From contig JAZKDE010000018.1 of the NCBI GenBank assembly GCA_040387735.1, forward strand, positions 1-64,000: 64,000 nucleotides of DNA, written 5' to 3'. The notes under the pieces are model-generated. The model was not told where the DNA came from and searched no databases. It worked only from the letters and a program-made list of their open reading frames with translations. Positions 43,330 through 52,919 of this stretch are shown piece after piece. A program made the translations under genes and the position numbers. How positions within the stretch are numbered: the stretch's first letter is position 1; each line of letters opens with the position of its first letter. Origin of the DNA: Arcicella sp040387735. GTDB lineage: Bacteria; Bacteroidota; Bacteroidia; Cytophagales; Spirosomataceae.

Positions 43330-43696
43330 TGACAATTATATTCCTTCTATTATTAAGTGATTAGTTATTTGTACAGGTCGAACGGCGAGTGATTTACGAT
43401 TATATTTCAAAATTAATGTCAAAAAATGGAGACATAAACATGAAAATTATTTGGCACAATTCACGAATGATTTTTGGATATTTCCGCTCAACGGTCACAA
43501 ATAACTAATAAATGAACCCTAATTTACGCAAAAAATACGAAGGAAAAAAGTTGGAAAACCGAAACCTACTGATTTTGAAAATGAGCCAATCCTGTTTTCA
43601 AATATTGAATACTGAAAACTACGTCGGATTTAAAACCTACCAGATTTGTCCCTCAATTAGTTAGGAAATCCATTCTTACAAAAAATGATTTTCTTA
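43330..43696. other. 367-base intergenic region between parC and the second GT-C-like gene
   Basis: No convincing gene. A 22-codon frame at 43440-43508 is too short to support. A small hairpin (TTTGAAAA at 43574-43581 against TTTTCAAA at 43595-43602) and two similar words ACCTACTGATTTT and ACCTACCAGATTT (about 43565 and 43637) are present. The region would contain the parC promoter on the left, but no full consensus was found. Confidence 0.55.
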
Positions 43697-45409
43697 TTAA
43701 TTTTGAATTTTATATTTGGTTGGAATATAAACGAATTGGTGATTGACGTTTTGTAAAATTCCTACTGAGTATTCGTTGGACGGCATGGCATCGGTCATTA
43801 CGGAAGTATAAAATCCGTCTGTAAAGAAATTGGCGGTTTTTAAAAAGGATATTTTGCTATTTCTACGGTGTGTGGTTGGAGAAATAAATGTATTTTGGGC
43901 AGATTTGAAAACCAGATAAATATCGCCAGTAAATGGCAAGGAAACGTTGGTGAAATAATAAATAGCTCGATAATTTGAATTGGATATATTAAAAGTTAAT
44001 GACGAATCTTTTTTAATGTCTATTGAATAACCAGTTGTTTGTTTGGCTTGAAATTGCTTAAGATTTTTAACCACATTGGTTAATGGACTGGCTGGAAAGA
44101 CACTAATTCCTTCATCAAATGATTGCTTTAAATACGTTCTGATATTTTGATTAAACGATTTGTCATTCACTATTGAAATGCCGTTGATTTGGTAATTGAC
44201 GGAGTCTGATTCTTGGGAATTTTTCTGAAAAACTAAGGTTTCATATTTGGTGTACCACGAGAAGGCATTGAAAAATAGTCCGAAGAATAAAAAGACGATT
44301 CCGAATGATTTTTCAAAATTTACAGATAATTTTAAATTCAGTACAGAGACATACAGTAACACAAGGGCAATCACAGAATTATGCAAATATCTATTTTGAA
44401 AACCAGCTTCGATAGAACTCCAAGAACGACTTAATGCCACTAAGCCAGCCGTGATGGATAAAAATATAAAAATGGCTAATAAGAAATAGCTTTCATCACC
44501 TTTTTGAAGGTTTATTGCTGATTTTTTATTGGGAAAAAAGTATGTAAAAATGACCTTGATATTGATACTTAAAAGCGATGAGAAAATGATTAATCCTCCC
44601 CCAATAGCAATCATAATTTTGTCATTTGTCTTGAAAAAATCTTTAATAAAATTCCCCCAAAAGCCACCAAAACAACCAATTAGTCTTAGTGGATTGCTCA
44701 AGCTACCAGCAATATTGGAGTTTTGAGCAGTGTAATATCCCCAGAAATAAAAGGCTGTGACCGCTATCATTATGGCAATCCAAATAAATAATTCTTTGTA
44801 TCTTTTTTGAAGGAATAGAATTAATCCACCTACGCCAAAAGCAAATAAACCGTTGCCGTGCGTAAAGGTCAAAATAATGATTGAGATAATCGAAATCCAG
44901 AAGTATTTGGGGGCGAAATAAACTAAACTATAAAATAAAAACATCGCCCAAAATAAATTTCCAACTTGCTGTAATATTGAAATTGTCCAATAAAAATTCT
45001 CGTAAGCAGCGGGTTGGAAAATTAATAGTGCAATAGGAAGAATGTACCAGATTTGGAGCTTTATTTTTCGGATAACTAAAGCAAAAAGGGTAAAAATACC
45101 CAAATAATAAAGTGCGGCTACGGTATTTAAAACTTGCCAATCTAAGTGTCCCTGTAAATAGTAATCAAACAGTACAAAAAGTCTCGGAATAATAATCCGG
45201 TGTTCGTTATGTTGATCGTAAAGCGTTTTTATCTTATCGTAAAAACCAACTGATTCATCTTGAAAAATAGTAACAAATCTCAAAAGGTGAAAATCATCTT
45301 GGTAGAAAAAGTTGTAAGTGTATTGGTAACAAGCAAAATAGAATAAGGCAATTATAATGAAAATTGCAAAAATGGAAAGACTATTTAGTATTGTGTTAGT
45401 TTTGTGCAT
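43697..45409 (-). CDS. Polytopic membrane protein, GT-C-like, paralogue of 7400-9217
   Basis: 570 residues, about 11 membrane helices between 12 and 400 and a soluble C-terminal part. The first outer loop has the acidic pair Asp38-Asp39 in YQDDFHLLRF and then NEHRIIIPRL, as in the 7400-9217 protein (KDDYILL, QHRFGFER). Further matches are FTHGNGLFAFGVGGLILFLQ against SGNGLAIWAVGGILLLLQ, and AFYFWGYY against TFYFLFDY. The shared order of motifs shows the two are paralogues, though divergent in the C-terminal part. The likely role is transfer of a lipid-linked sugar at the outer face of the inner membrane (inference). Confidence 0.72.
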   Translation of the reverse strand: MHKTNTILNSLSIFAIFIIIALFYFACYQYTYNFFYQDDFHLLRFVTIFQDESVGFYDKIKTLYDQHNEHRIIIPRLFVLFDYYLQGHLDWQVLNTVAALYYLGIFTLFALVIRKIKLQIWYILPIALLIFQPAAYENFYWTISILQQVGNLFWAMFLFYSLVYFAPKYFWISIISIIILTFTHGNGLFAFGVGGLILFLQKRYKELFIWIAIMIAVTAFYFWGYYTAQNSNIAGSLSNPLRLIGCFGGFWGNFIKDFFKTNDKIMIAIGGGLIIFSSLLSINIKVIFTYFFPNKKSAINLQKGDESYFLLAIFIFLSITAGLVALSRSWSSIEAGFQNRYLHNSVIALVLLYVSVLNLKLSVNFEKSFGIVFLFFGLFFNAFSWYTKYETLVFQKNSQESDSVNYQINGISIVNDKSFNQNIRTYLKQSFDEGISVFPASPLTNVVKNLKQFQAKQTTGYSIDIKKDSSLTFNISNSNYRAIYYFTNVSLPFTGDIYLVFKSAQNTFISPTTHRRNSKISFLKTANFFTDGFYTSVMTDAMPSNEYSVGILQNVNHQFVYIPTKYKIQN

Positions 45410-45558
45410 TGTAAGGTTTAAATTTCTTTGCGAATTAGGAAGCGTAAATTGTGTGTAAAACTTCTACACAGCTACAACACTTGGTTGGCTTTCAAATTTA
45501 GCAAGTTGGGCGAGGAACTCGTAATGTATTTAAGCTAATTTATTAAATGGTCGTAATT

Positions 45559-46194
45559 TTAACTTTCAAGGACGGTTAATAATTCGGAAATCATCATGGC
45601 CGTTGCTCCCCAAACGGTATGTTCTTGAATACTATAAAAAGGAGCGTCAACTTCAACGCCTCGAACGTTCAATATTTTGCGACTCACAATTTCGGGGTTT
45701 ATAATCTCTCTTAAAGGGACTTCAATCACTTTGTCGACTTCCCGAGGGTCGGGGTAAAAATCTGGCTTGTGATTGATATAACCCACCACTGGTTGCACAT
45801 AAAAATTAGAAGGTGGAATGTATAATTTTGTTAATTCACCCAATATTTTCACATCGGTCAAACGCACTCCAATCTCTTCCTGAGCTTCTCGCATGGCAGT
45901 TCTGATGAGATTTTCGTCTTCTTTTTCAGCTCTTCCACCGGGAAAAGCCATTTGCCCTCCGTGAACACCATCGTATTCTGGACGAAGGATTAAGGGCATA
46001 AATATTTGGTTTTCGGAAGGATAAAATAAAATTAAAATCGCACTTTCTCGTGTCCGCTCATTCGGCGAAGGCATTTTAAATCTCAAACGTGATTCTGAGG
46101 CCATTTTATCGTGGGCAATTCTCCCCGGTAATGGTTCTTGAAGTCTATTTTTAAGTTTTTCGATAAAAGTGGTAAAATCGGTCATGCGTTTCAT
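45559..46194 (-). CDS. Nudix hydrolase, CoA pyrophosphatase type (NudL-like)
   Basis: 211 residues; a second ATG three codons in is also possible. It has PEYDGVHGGQMAFPGG, the UPF0035 signature, followed by a full Nudix box GGRAEKEDENLIRTAMREAQEEIGV spread over about 83-107 with the catalytic REAQEE. Members hydrolyse coenzyme A and acyl-CoA derivatives to 3',5'-ADP and phosphopantetheine compounds. The flavoprotein gene upstream ends 60 bases away, with an inverted repeat between. Confidence 0.9.
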   Translation of the reverse strand: MKRMTDFTTFIEKLKNRLQEPLPGRIAHDKMASESRLRFKMPSPNERTRESAILILFYPSENQIFMPLILRPEYDGVHGGQMAFPGGRAEKEDENLIRTAMREAQEEIGVRLTDVKILGELTKLYIPPSNFYVQPVVGYINHKPDFYPDPREVDKVIEVPLREIINPEIVSRKILNVRGVEVDAPFYSIQEHTVWGATAMMISELLTVLES

Positions 46195-46204
46195 AGATAG
46201 CAGC

Positions 46205-46245
46205 TATAAAGTAATGGGGATAAGGTTCATTCCCACAACTTTATA
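46205..46245. repeat. Short heptad inverted repeat between the flavoprotein and Nudix genes
   Basis: Left arm TATAAAGTAATGGG (46205-46218) faces TATAAAGTTGTGGG read from 46245 on the other strand. Of the two mismatches, one becomes G.U in the transcribed (minus) strand. The words TATAAAG, TAATGGG and GATAAGG again have length seven. Confidence 0.55.
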
Positions 46246-46254
46246 CTCACGATC

Positions 46255-47823
46255 TCATTTATAATATTCCACTAATTTTTCTGCACATCTTTCGCCGTCC
46301 ATTGCTGCTGACATAATTCCCCCTGCGTAACCAGCACCTTCTCCGCATGGAAAAAGCCTTTTTATCTCAAGGTGTTCCAAGGTTTCTTTATCTCTTGGTA
46401 TTCTCACGGGTGATGACGTTCTGCTTTCAATACCAATTATTTGGGCTTGATTAGACGTATAATTACGCATTTTTTGTCCAAATTGTTTCAAGCCTTCTTG
46501 TAAGGGTTTTGCTAAGAAATCTGGAAGAACTTCCGTCATATCCAACGAAATTAGGCCTGGCTGATACGAGGTTTCTAACAATGATTGGGAGACTTTATTC
46601 TGAATAAAATCGCCAACTAATTGAGCGGGAGCCGTTTGGCCTCCTCCCGCTATTTTACAAGCTTTTTGTTCAACGTCTTTTTGTAATTGTAACCCTGCTA
46701 ACGCCCCAAATTGCTTATATGGCTGTAAATCAACGTCATTGATGGCAACGACCATTCCAGAATTGGCAAATTTTGAGTCCCGACGAGATGGTGACATTCC
46801 GTTGACTACTAACTCACCCGGTGCAGTTGCGGAGGGAACAATAAAACCTCCTGGACACATACAAAATGAAAAAACACCTCGCTGAATTCCCTTAAAATAA
46901 GTTTGACCCACCAAACTGTACGACGCTGCGGGTAAATATTTTCCTCTTTCTGGACGGTGATATTGTAAGGCATCAATTAAACTTTGCTGATGCTCAATCC
47001 GCACGCCCATGGCATAGGGTTTTGCTTCAATTAGGACATCTCGTTTTTGGCATAACTCAAAAATATCCCTTGCTGAGTGTCCCGTTGCTAATATGACACC
47101 TAAACCCGAAATTTCGTTTCCATTTTCTAAAATAACACCTTTGATGGATTTATTTTGAATAATAAAATCAACAACTTTCGTATTAAAATGAACTTCTCCG
47201 CCGGCATTTAGAATGCTTTCCCGCAGTTCGGCTACTAATTGAGGTAATTTGTTGGTGCCAATGTGTGGATGAGCATCTACCAAAATTTCTTCGGTTGCTC
47301 CATGAGCCACAAAAATTTCCTGAACTCTTCTAATATCTCCCCGTTTTTTGCTTCGAGTATATAGTTTCCCGTCGGAATACGTTCCTGCACCACCTTCGCC
47401 AAAACAATAATTTGACTCTGGATTAACGATATGGTCTTTGTTAATAGCCGCTAAATCTCGTCTTCTGGCTCTTACGTCTTTTCCCCTTTCAATCAGAATC
47501 GGCTTAACCCCCAATTCAATCAGGCGTAGTGCGGCAAATAATCCCGCTGGTCCCGCTCCAACAATGACCGCTTGTTGAGCTTTAGAAACATCGGCATATT
47601 CCTTTTTAAAAGAAATTATGGGCGTTGGTGTTTCATCTACAAAAACCTCCGCTTCAACATTGACTTTCACTTGTCGCCCCCGAGCATCAATAGAACGTTT
47701 AAGCGGACGAATGAAAGATGGTGCATCTGCTGGAAAACCAAGCAGTTTGTGAAGATGTAATTTGAAATTTTGCTCGTCGAAAGCAATTTCTGGCTCTAAT
47801 ACCAGTGATAAATGTTTGTGCAT
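46255..47823 (-). CDS. FAD-dependent dehydrogenase-like protein, COG2509 family
   Basis: 522 residues. An N-terminal region (1-85) of ferredoxin-like fold precedes the FAD-binding GAGPAGLFAALRLIELG (about 88-104) and a conserved CFGEGGAGTYSDGKLYTRSK segment near 143. The C-terminus has FPCGEGAGYAGGIMSAAMDG, again the family signature. Enzymes of this group are soluble flavoproteins of unknown reaction; they are widespread and usually monocistronic. The lipoprotein gene upstream is 52 bases away. Confidence 0.88.
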   Translation of the reverse strand: MHKHLSLVLEPEIAFDEQNFKLHLHKLLGFPADAPSFIRPLKRSIDARGRQVKVNVEAEVFVDETPTPIISFKKEYADVSKAQQAVIVGAGPAGLFAALRLIELGVKPILIERGKDVRARRRDLAAINKDHIVNPESNYCFGEGGAGTYSDGKLYTRSKKRGDIRRVQEIFVAHGATEEILVDAHPHIGTNKLPQLVAELRESILNAGGEVHFNTKVVDFIIQNKSIKGVILENGNEISGLGVILATGHSARDIFELCQKRDVLIEAKPYAMGVRIEHQQSLIDALQYHRPERGKYLPAASYSLVGQTYFKGIQRGVFSFCMCPGGFIVPSATAPGELVVNGMSPSRRDSKFANSGMVVAINDVDLQPYKQFGALAGLQLQKDVEQKACKIAGGGQTAPAQLVGDFIQNKVSQSLLETSYQPGLISLDMTEVLPDFLAKPLQEGLKQFGQKMRNYTSNQAQIIGIESRTSSPVRIPRDKETLEHLEIKRLFPCGEGAGYAGGIMSAAMDGERCAEKLVEYYK

Positions 47824-47875
47824 AATGGTAAGGTATTTATCCTTAAAAGTTGAACGCTTGTAATTTTAATGAAAA

Positions 47876-48319
47876 CTATTTCAAGGGAATGAAAACCATA
47901 TTGACAGGAACGTCAACATTGTTGTATTTAATGTTGTTGCGTAAAATCATTTTTTGTTTCGACAATTCAATTACGCCAAAAGTTCCTTTAAAACCTTGAA
48001 TATTTATGTCTAATTTCGTGTCACTTTCAGTAAGTCCCCAAGTTCCGTAAGCTTGTGCTTGTTTTGAAATTTTGTCATAAGAACGAACTGTTCCTGTGTT
48101 ATCAAAAATATAAGTTAACTGATTAATAAATTTGGCATCGCCCGAAAATAAAGCTGGGTCAATTGGCGTATTATCTGCAGTAGTAAAACCGTCAACCACC
48201 CATTCGGTTGATTTAATTGCCTCAGATTTTGTAACGGCAGGGTCTTGCGATTGGTCTTTTGAACAAGAAAAAATCGTAAATGCTAAAAAGAAAGCGAATA
48301 GTAATTGCGAGCGTGTCAT
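47876..48319 (-). CDS. Small lipoprotein, lipocalin-like
   Basis: 147 residues with a lipoprotein signal: LLFAFFLAFTIFSC, Cys19 as the lipidation site. The rest shows alternating beta strands with the pattern ...STEWVVDGFTTADN, LTYIFDNTGTVRSYDK, QAYGTWGLTESDTKLDI, KMILRNNIKYNN, like a lipocalin-like domain seen in many Bacteroidota lipoproteins. No ligand can be named. It is divergent from the T9SS cargo at 48451. Confidence 0.7.
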   Translation of the reverse strand: MTRSQLLFAFFLAFTIFSCSKDQSQDPAVTKSEAIKSTEWVVDGFTTADNTPIDPALFSGDAKFINQLTYIFDNTGTVRSYDKISKQAQAYGTWGLTESDTKLDINIQGFKGTFGVIELSKQKMILRNNIKYNNVDVPVNMVFIPLK

Positions 48320-48450
48320 ATCTTTGTTGAGTTTATTTATGGGTTTTGTATAATTGGATGATAATGTCCAAGCATAGCGAAATTTAAAATGGTCTTTTAC
48401 TTAGCTAATACCAAAAACCTAAATACAAATTTAAAAATTTTAATTGATGA

Positions 48451-50082
48451 ATGTTTAACATTTATCTTGTAAACGTGATAAAAAGGGCTTTTATTCTTTT
48501 ATTTTTAATGATAACCAATTTTGTTTGGGGGCAATCTGAATGTCAGAATACATTTAAATATACGCCATCAACGAAAAATGGGGTCATCAATTGGCAACAA
48601 TTCCCAGAATTTTCCTTGCCTTTTAAGATTGTTTATAATGGACCTCGTTTTAAAGATTCTCTGCAATTACCGTTAAAACACGGTTTTTCTCATTTAGCGA
48701 ACTTTACCCCTTCTGATGTTAACTTACCCCAAAAAAAACGAGCCATCTTGTGGGGAGGAGTTGCGAGTATTGCCAAACAACCTTGGTATGAAATTGAAAG
48801 TCCCTGGGCAAATGACTTAGAAAAATACCGTGAAAAATGGCGTGTCGATGTACGTGCGATGGCGGATATGTTTAGTGATACGCAAGGAAAAGCAATGCCC
48901 AATTTGGATATTTTAATGCTTGATGTGGAACGAGAAATTCCAACTGATGCAGGAATTCGTTTTTTGAAAGCGGATACAACATTACCTGCTCAATACCGTA
49001 AATTATCGGATGTAGATTTTACCGAAAGATATAAAATTGACTTGGGTAAACTCTACGCTGAACCCATTAAGTATTTGAAAGCTAATGAAATACCAAGTGC
49101 CACTCGTTTTGCGTCTTATTCGGATGCTCCCGTTAAAAATTCAGAATTCCCTTTGAATTATACTTGGCAAGAATGGCAAACGGCCGATAAGGTTTTGAAT
49201 TATTACATGGTTGATTCGGTCAGTAAAAAGGTAGGAGGACAGTTTTATCAACAAAATACCTTTTTAGCACCGTCGGCGTATTTTTGTTACGAGTATAGTT
49301 TATTGAAAGAATACCCAAATATTGCCTATCAATTATTCCAAATTGAAGCGAATGTGGCGAGGAGTGATAAGGAAATTATGCTTTTTGAATGGCTGAGTTA
49401 CAATAAATGTCAGGCGAATTCTAACTATGGTTATAATGTAAATGTTAAAAATTATTTAATAGAGGCTCAGGCAATTATGCCATTTTTTGCGGGTGCAAAA
49501 GGTATCTGGCTTTGGGAAGGTCCAATTACGCCCGATACGTTGAATTATTCATCTTATGAAGTTTACATCAGTTCTTTATACCGATTATCCCAGTTTAAAG
49601 ATTTTTTTACGGGCAACTATCGCCTAATTATCCCGAAATCAGCCTACGAGCATTTTCAAGACCGTGATCCTGTTTGGCGGGGTGTAATTAAAGGGAATGA
49701 GATTCTGATTGCAGCCATTAACGAATACGCTAATGATAATGAAATATCGGAATTAACCGTTAGTTATGGTGGTTGGTCACAAAAAATACAACTGCAAGGT
49801 AAGCAAACTTTCCTGTGTAAATTCACGCTGCCTGAATTACAAAATAACTATTTGGTGTATCCAAATCCGAATAAAGGAGCTTTTGCGTTTGAGTATTTTG
49901 GCGATAATTATTTGACTGGAAACTTAAAGGTTTACGATTTTTTGGGAAGAGAAGTTTTTTATCAAACCTTTAATGGAACAAGTAGAAAGCAATTGTTAGA
50001 TTTGAAATTAACGGCAGGAACGTATTTTCTACATTATGTGGAGGGAGATAAAACAACAATTAAAAAGATTGTAATCGACTAA
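48451..50082 (+). CDS. T9SS-exported protein with C-terminal sorting domain, unknown catalytic domain
   Basis: 543 residues. The hydrophobic stretch FILLFLMITNFVWGQ (signal peptide) ends near residue 28; a GTG at codon 9 would give a shorter leader. The middle part (about 60-440) has ILMLDVEREIP, FASYSDAP and GAKGIWLWEGP, reminiscent of a TIM-barrel glycoside-hydrolase-like fold, but I cannot assign a family. The last 75 residues (NYLVYPNPNKGAFAFEY ... LTAGTYFLHYVEG) form a T9SS type A sorting domain, so the protein is surface-exposed or released. It ends at a strong terminator. Confidence 0.8.
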   Translation: MFNIYLVNVIKRAFILLFLMITNFVWGQSECQNTFKYTPSTKNGVINWQQFPEFSLPFKIVYNGPRFKDSLQLPLKHGFSHLANFTPSDVNLPQKKRAILWGGVASIAKQPWYEIESPWANDLEKYREKWRVDVRAMADMFSDTQGKAMPNLDILMLDVEREIPTDAGIRFLKADTTLPAQYRKLSDVDFTERYKIDLGKLYAEPIKYLKANEIPSATRFASYSDAPVKNSEFPLNYTWQEWQTADKVLNYYMVDSVSKKVGGQFYQQNTFLAPSAYFCYEYSLLKEYPNIAYQLFQIEANVARSDKEIMLFEWLSYNKCQANSNYGYNVNVKNYLIEAQAIMPFFAGAKGIWLWEGPITPDTLNYSSYEVYISSLYRLSQFKDFFTGNYRLIIPKSAYEHFQDRDPVWRGVIKGNEILIAAINEYANDNEISELTVSYGGWSQKIQLQGKQTFLCKFTLPELQNNYLVYPNPNKGAFAFEYFGDNYLTGNLKVYDFLGREVFYQTFNGTSRKQLLDLKLTAGTYFLHYVEGDKTTIKKIVID

Positions 50083-50095
50083 AAACTCAATAAAT

Positions 50096-50145
50096 AGTGG
50101 TTTATATTGGTGAGAGCGATTTTCGCCAATATAAACCACTTTTTA
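50096..50145. terminator. Bidirectional terminator between the T9SS cargo and helicase genes
   Basis: AGTGGTTTATATTGG (50096-50110) pairs perfectly with CCAATATAAACCACT (50126-50140) around a 15-base loop, followed by TTTTT on the plus strand. It stands between convergent genes. Confidence 0.93.
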
Positions 50146-50154
50146 TAACTATCA

Positions 50155-51483
50155 TTAATTTTTATTACGTTTTTCGTAAGAACGGCCGTACTTTTTCTTC
50201 ATCTCATCGGCATGATTTCTTCTCACGTTTACTTTGCTATTTTTCTCTGATTTTTCGTGGAAAGCAGGCCCAGCACCTTCTCTGGTTGGAGCTTTTACTT
50301 CGGTTGCTTTGGTATAAATTTTGGGGATTTCATCCAATAATGTCTTATCAGAGATTTCTAAATTTTCTGGTAAAGCCAAGGCAGGAATGGCATAATTCAT
50401 CAAATTTTCGATTTCGGTCAAATATTCCATTTCTCGTTCAATTACGAAAGAAATAGCGATTCCTTTTTTCTCAATTCTACCCGTTCTACCAATTCTATGA
50501 ATGTAATTTTCGGGAGCATTTGGTAAATCAAAGTTGATTACGTGCGTTACTTCTGCAACGTCTAAACCTCGGGCCAGAATATCCGTAGCAACTAAAATTC
50601 TACATTTGCCTGATTGAAAATCAATTACAGAAGCAAAACGGTGATTTTGAGCTTTATTTGAGTGAATTACACTGATATTATCCCCAAATTCTTCTTCCAA
50701 TTGCTCAAAAACAAGGTCAGCTAAATGTTTTGTCGATACAAAAACTAAGACTTTACTCATGTCTTCGTTTTCGGTAAACAAAAGTTTTAGAAAGTTGATT
50801 TTGGTAAAGAAATTGGGAACTGGATAATACGATTGTGAAATATTTTCTAAAGGAGTTCCAATCGGAGTGGCTTCAATTCTGACTAAGTCATTGAAGTAAG
50901 CATTTACCAATAACTCAACTTCGTGATTTAAGGTTGCCGAAAACATCAAGTTCTGACGTTTCTCTGGTAATCGGTCAAAAATGTTTTTGAGTTGAGCTCT
51001 AAATCCAAGATTCAACATTTCGTCAAACTCATCAATCACTAATTTTTTAATGCCTTTAGGCTTGAAAACACCCGTTGCCAATAAATCAACAATTCGTCCT
51101 GGAGTTCCCACCAACATATCACAACCCTGAGCAACTTCGGCTGCTTGAGGTCTTAAATTTACTCCGCCGTAAACGCCAATAACGGTCAAACTGAGGTATT
51201 TAGCCAATTTTTGAACTTCTTCAACCACTTGAATTACTAATTCACGAGTGGGAACAATAATCAGAAATTGGGGATTTTTTTCCTTAGAAAATTGAAATTG
51301 TCTGAGACATGGCAATAAATAGGCGTACGTTTTACCTGTACCCGTTTGGGCTATTCCACAAACATCTTTGCCCGACATCACTACTGAAAATACTTTTTCT
51401 TGAATAGCTGTTGGAGAAGTTAGCCCCAAATCTTCGAGGGCATTAATTAGTTGTTTGTTGAGATTTAATTCGCTGAAAGTCAT
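50155..51483 (-). CDS. DEAD-box-family RNA helicase (motif II DEFD)
   Basis: 442 residues. Q motif PTAIQEKVFSVVMSGKDV, motif I AQTGTGKTYAYLLP, Ia VPTRELVIQ, Ib GTPGRIVDLL, II VIDEFDEML (DEFD rather than DEAD), III FSATL, V VATDILARGLDV and VI HRIGRTGR are all present. The basic C-terminal tail (about 400-442) likely binds RNA. Helicases of this RhlE/CsdA-type group help ribosome assembly and mRNA turnover, often more at low temperature. A consensus -7 box lies 23 bases upstream. Confidence 0.9.
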   Translation of the reverse strand: MTFSELNLNKQLINALEDLGLTSPTAIQEKVFSVVMSGKDVCGIAQTGTGKTYAYLLPCLRQFQFSKEKNPQFLIIVPTRELVIQVVEEVQKLAKYLSLTVIGVYGGVNLRPQAAEVAQGCDMLVGTPGRIVDLLATGVFKPKGIKKLVIDEFDEMLNLGFRAQLKNIFDRLPEKRQNLMFSATLNHEVELLVNAYFNDLVRIEATPIGTPLENISQSYYPVPNFFTKINFLKLLFTENEDMSKVLVFVSTKHLADLVFEQLEEEFGDNISVIHSNKAQNHRFASVIDFQSGKCRILVATDILARGLDVAEVTHVINFDLPNAPENYIHRIGRTGRIEKKGIAISFVIEREMEYLTEIENLMNYAIPALALPENLEISDKTLLDEIPKIYTKATEVKAPTREGAGPAFHEKSEKNSKVNVRRNHADEMKKKYGRSYEKRNKN

Positions 51484-51505
51484 AACCTTATATAATAATT
51501 TGCTA

Positions 51506-51513
51506 CAAAGGTA
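51506..51513 (-). promoter_or_regulatory. -7 box for the helicase gene
   Basis: TACCTTTG on the minus strand, 23 bases before the ATG at 51483; no clear -33 TTG. Confidence 0.5.
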
Positions 51514-51607
51514 CGGCTAAAGATTAGGAAAGATAAATTTATTGGGGATTTCAAACAACTAATCGGTCTTTAATTAATAAAAAACTTAGTTTTATTCCGC
51601 TAAACAA

Positions 51608-51811
51608 TTACTTTTTCGCATTCATTTTACTTAACCATAAATAAAGCGACCAAATAACGGTGATACCGAATAGGATAAAAAGTGGTACATATAAGTTGAC
51701 AAAAAAATTGTGGAAATACGTGCCAATGATGATGTACGCTGAACCAATACACAGTTTCAATACGATAAATTCGGCATTTGACCAGCTCATTTTTTTCTGA
51801 AAAAAGTTCAT
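51608..51811 (-). CDS. Small conserved membrane protein
   Basis: 67 residues; a second ATG at 51790 (MSWSNAEFIVL) would give a 60-residue product and fits the start of the conserved-looking part. Two helices at about 15-34 and 38-58 leave a basic C-terminal tail KMNAKK. The pattern SNAEFIVLKLCIGSAYIIIGTYFH looks like a known hypothetical family of Bacteroidota. No function is proposed. Confidence 0.65.
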   Translation of the reverse strand: MNFFQKKMSWSNAEFIVLKLCIGSAYIIIGTYFHNFFVNLYVPLFILFGITVIWSLYLWLSKMNAKK

Positions 51812-51983
51812 AGTATTTTCGTTTTGAAGTCCATTGAACGAAAGATAACTATAAAAATGAATTTTTTTTCCGAGGGAATTGTATAAAAATCAAAATCTGA
51901 CAACAATCATGAAAATACTATGGTGTCAAATAAATTGAAGAATTATCCCTGTTTTTTGTCAGGTTCGGGAGCGACTAATTCAC

Positions 51984-51991
51984 TACATTTG
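51984..51991 (+). promoter_or_regulatory. -7 box for the cytochrome c lipoprotein gene
   Basis: TACATTTG matches TAnnTTTG. TTTTTTG about 25 bases upstream may serve as the -33 region. With the ATG at 52073 this gives a leader of about 75 bases. Confidence 0.5.
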
Positions 51992-52072
51992 TGTGAAAAA
52001 TAAATCCTAAACTTTATGCTATCTTTAAAGGCTCAAATTAATCGAATAAACATCGCTTTTTATGGTAAATTT

Positions 52073-52897
52073 ATGAAATACGTCGTTGGTATTTTTGCCT
52101 TAATAATGTGGTCATGTTCACATTCGCCCGAAAAAAAGCAAGTTAATCATATTGAGAATGCAACTTTTAAAGATTCGTTAAGCATTGATTTATTGTCTTT
52201 AAGAAATAAAAAATCACTTGGAATATCCGAGATAATAACGGTAAAGCATGACCCCGTTTATCATAAATTAAAAAGATACAATGCTATTTTTTTAAACGAT
52301 ATTTTGTTGAAATATTCGGGCTTAAAATCCTTGAAAGTCGAAGATTATAATATGATATTTGAGTGTGAAGACGGTTATAAACCAGAAATGCCTTTGAAAA
52401 AACTCATTGATGCTAAAGCATTTTTGGCAATCAGTGACGTGGACGCACCAAAAGGTAGCGAATGGGAGAAAATTATTAAAGATGGACACGAAATGAAAGC
52501 CGCTCCTTTTTATATAGTTTATCAAGATGTTTCGGATAAAGATGGTAGTTATAAATGGCCGTATAATGTAGTTAAACTACATTTTGAACCAGTAACTGAA
52601 AATTTAGCGTTCATCTTGCCCAATGATAAAAGTGCCAAAAAAGGTTATGAGTTGTTTCAAAAACATTGCCAGACTTGCCACGCAATTAATGGAGTTGGTG
52701 GTGAAATGGGACCTGAATTGAATTTTCCGAAAAATATCACAGAATATTGGAAAACCGAAGATTTACACGCTTTTATCAAGAATCCATCGGCGTATCGTCA
52801 TAGCGTAAAAATGCCTAAACTTACGCTGACAGATGCTGATATTTCGGAGATTATTAAGTATCTAAAAGCGATGAAAAACCAGAAAAAAGGTATTTAA
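52073..52897 (+). CDS. Cytochrome c lipoprotein with N-terminal sulfite-oxidase-like domain
   Basis: 274 residues from the ATG at 52073. An in-frame ATG at 52016 exists but the later one gives a lipoprotein signal (MKYVVGIFALIMWSC, Cys15). A domain at about 40-175 (LLKYSGLKSLKVEDYNMIFECEDGYKPEMP) resembles the molybdopterin-free part of sulfite-oxidase-like proteins. The cytochrome c domain (about 186-274) has CQTCH at 199-203 and the likely axial Met247 in VKMPKL. It should be anchored in the periplasm and pass electrons in an unidentified chain. There is no adjacent dehydrogenase. Confidence 0.82.
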   Translation: MKYVVGIFALIMWSCSHSPEKKQVNHIENATFKDSLSIDLLSLRNKKSLGISEIITVKHDPVYHKLKRYNAIFLNDILLKYSGLKSLKVEDYNMIFECEDGYKPEMPLKKLIDAKAFLAISDVDAPKGSEWEKIIKDGHEMKAAPFYIVYQDVSDKDGSYKWPYNVVKLHFEPVTENLAFILPNDKSAKKGYELFQKHCQTCHAINGVGGEMGPELNFPKNITEYWKTEDLHAFIKNPSAYRHSVKMPKLTLTDADISEIIKYLKAMKNQKKGI

Positions 52898-52919
52898 TCG
52901 TTTATTCAAAAGATAATTT

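Noticed and set aside
43440..43508. 22-codon frame downstream of a GGAGA-like sequence
   Set aside because: Too short, no similarity seen, and Bacteroidota do not rely on Shine-Dalgarno signals, so the GGAG is not supporting evidence.
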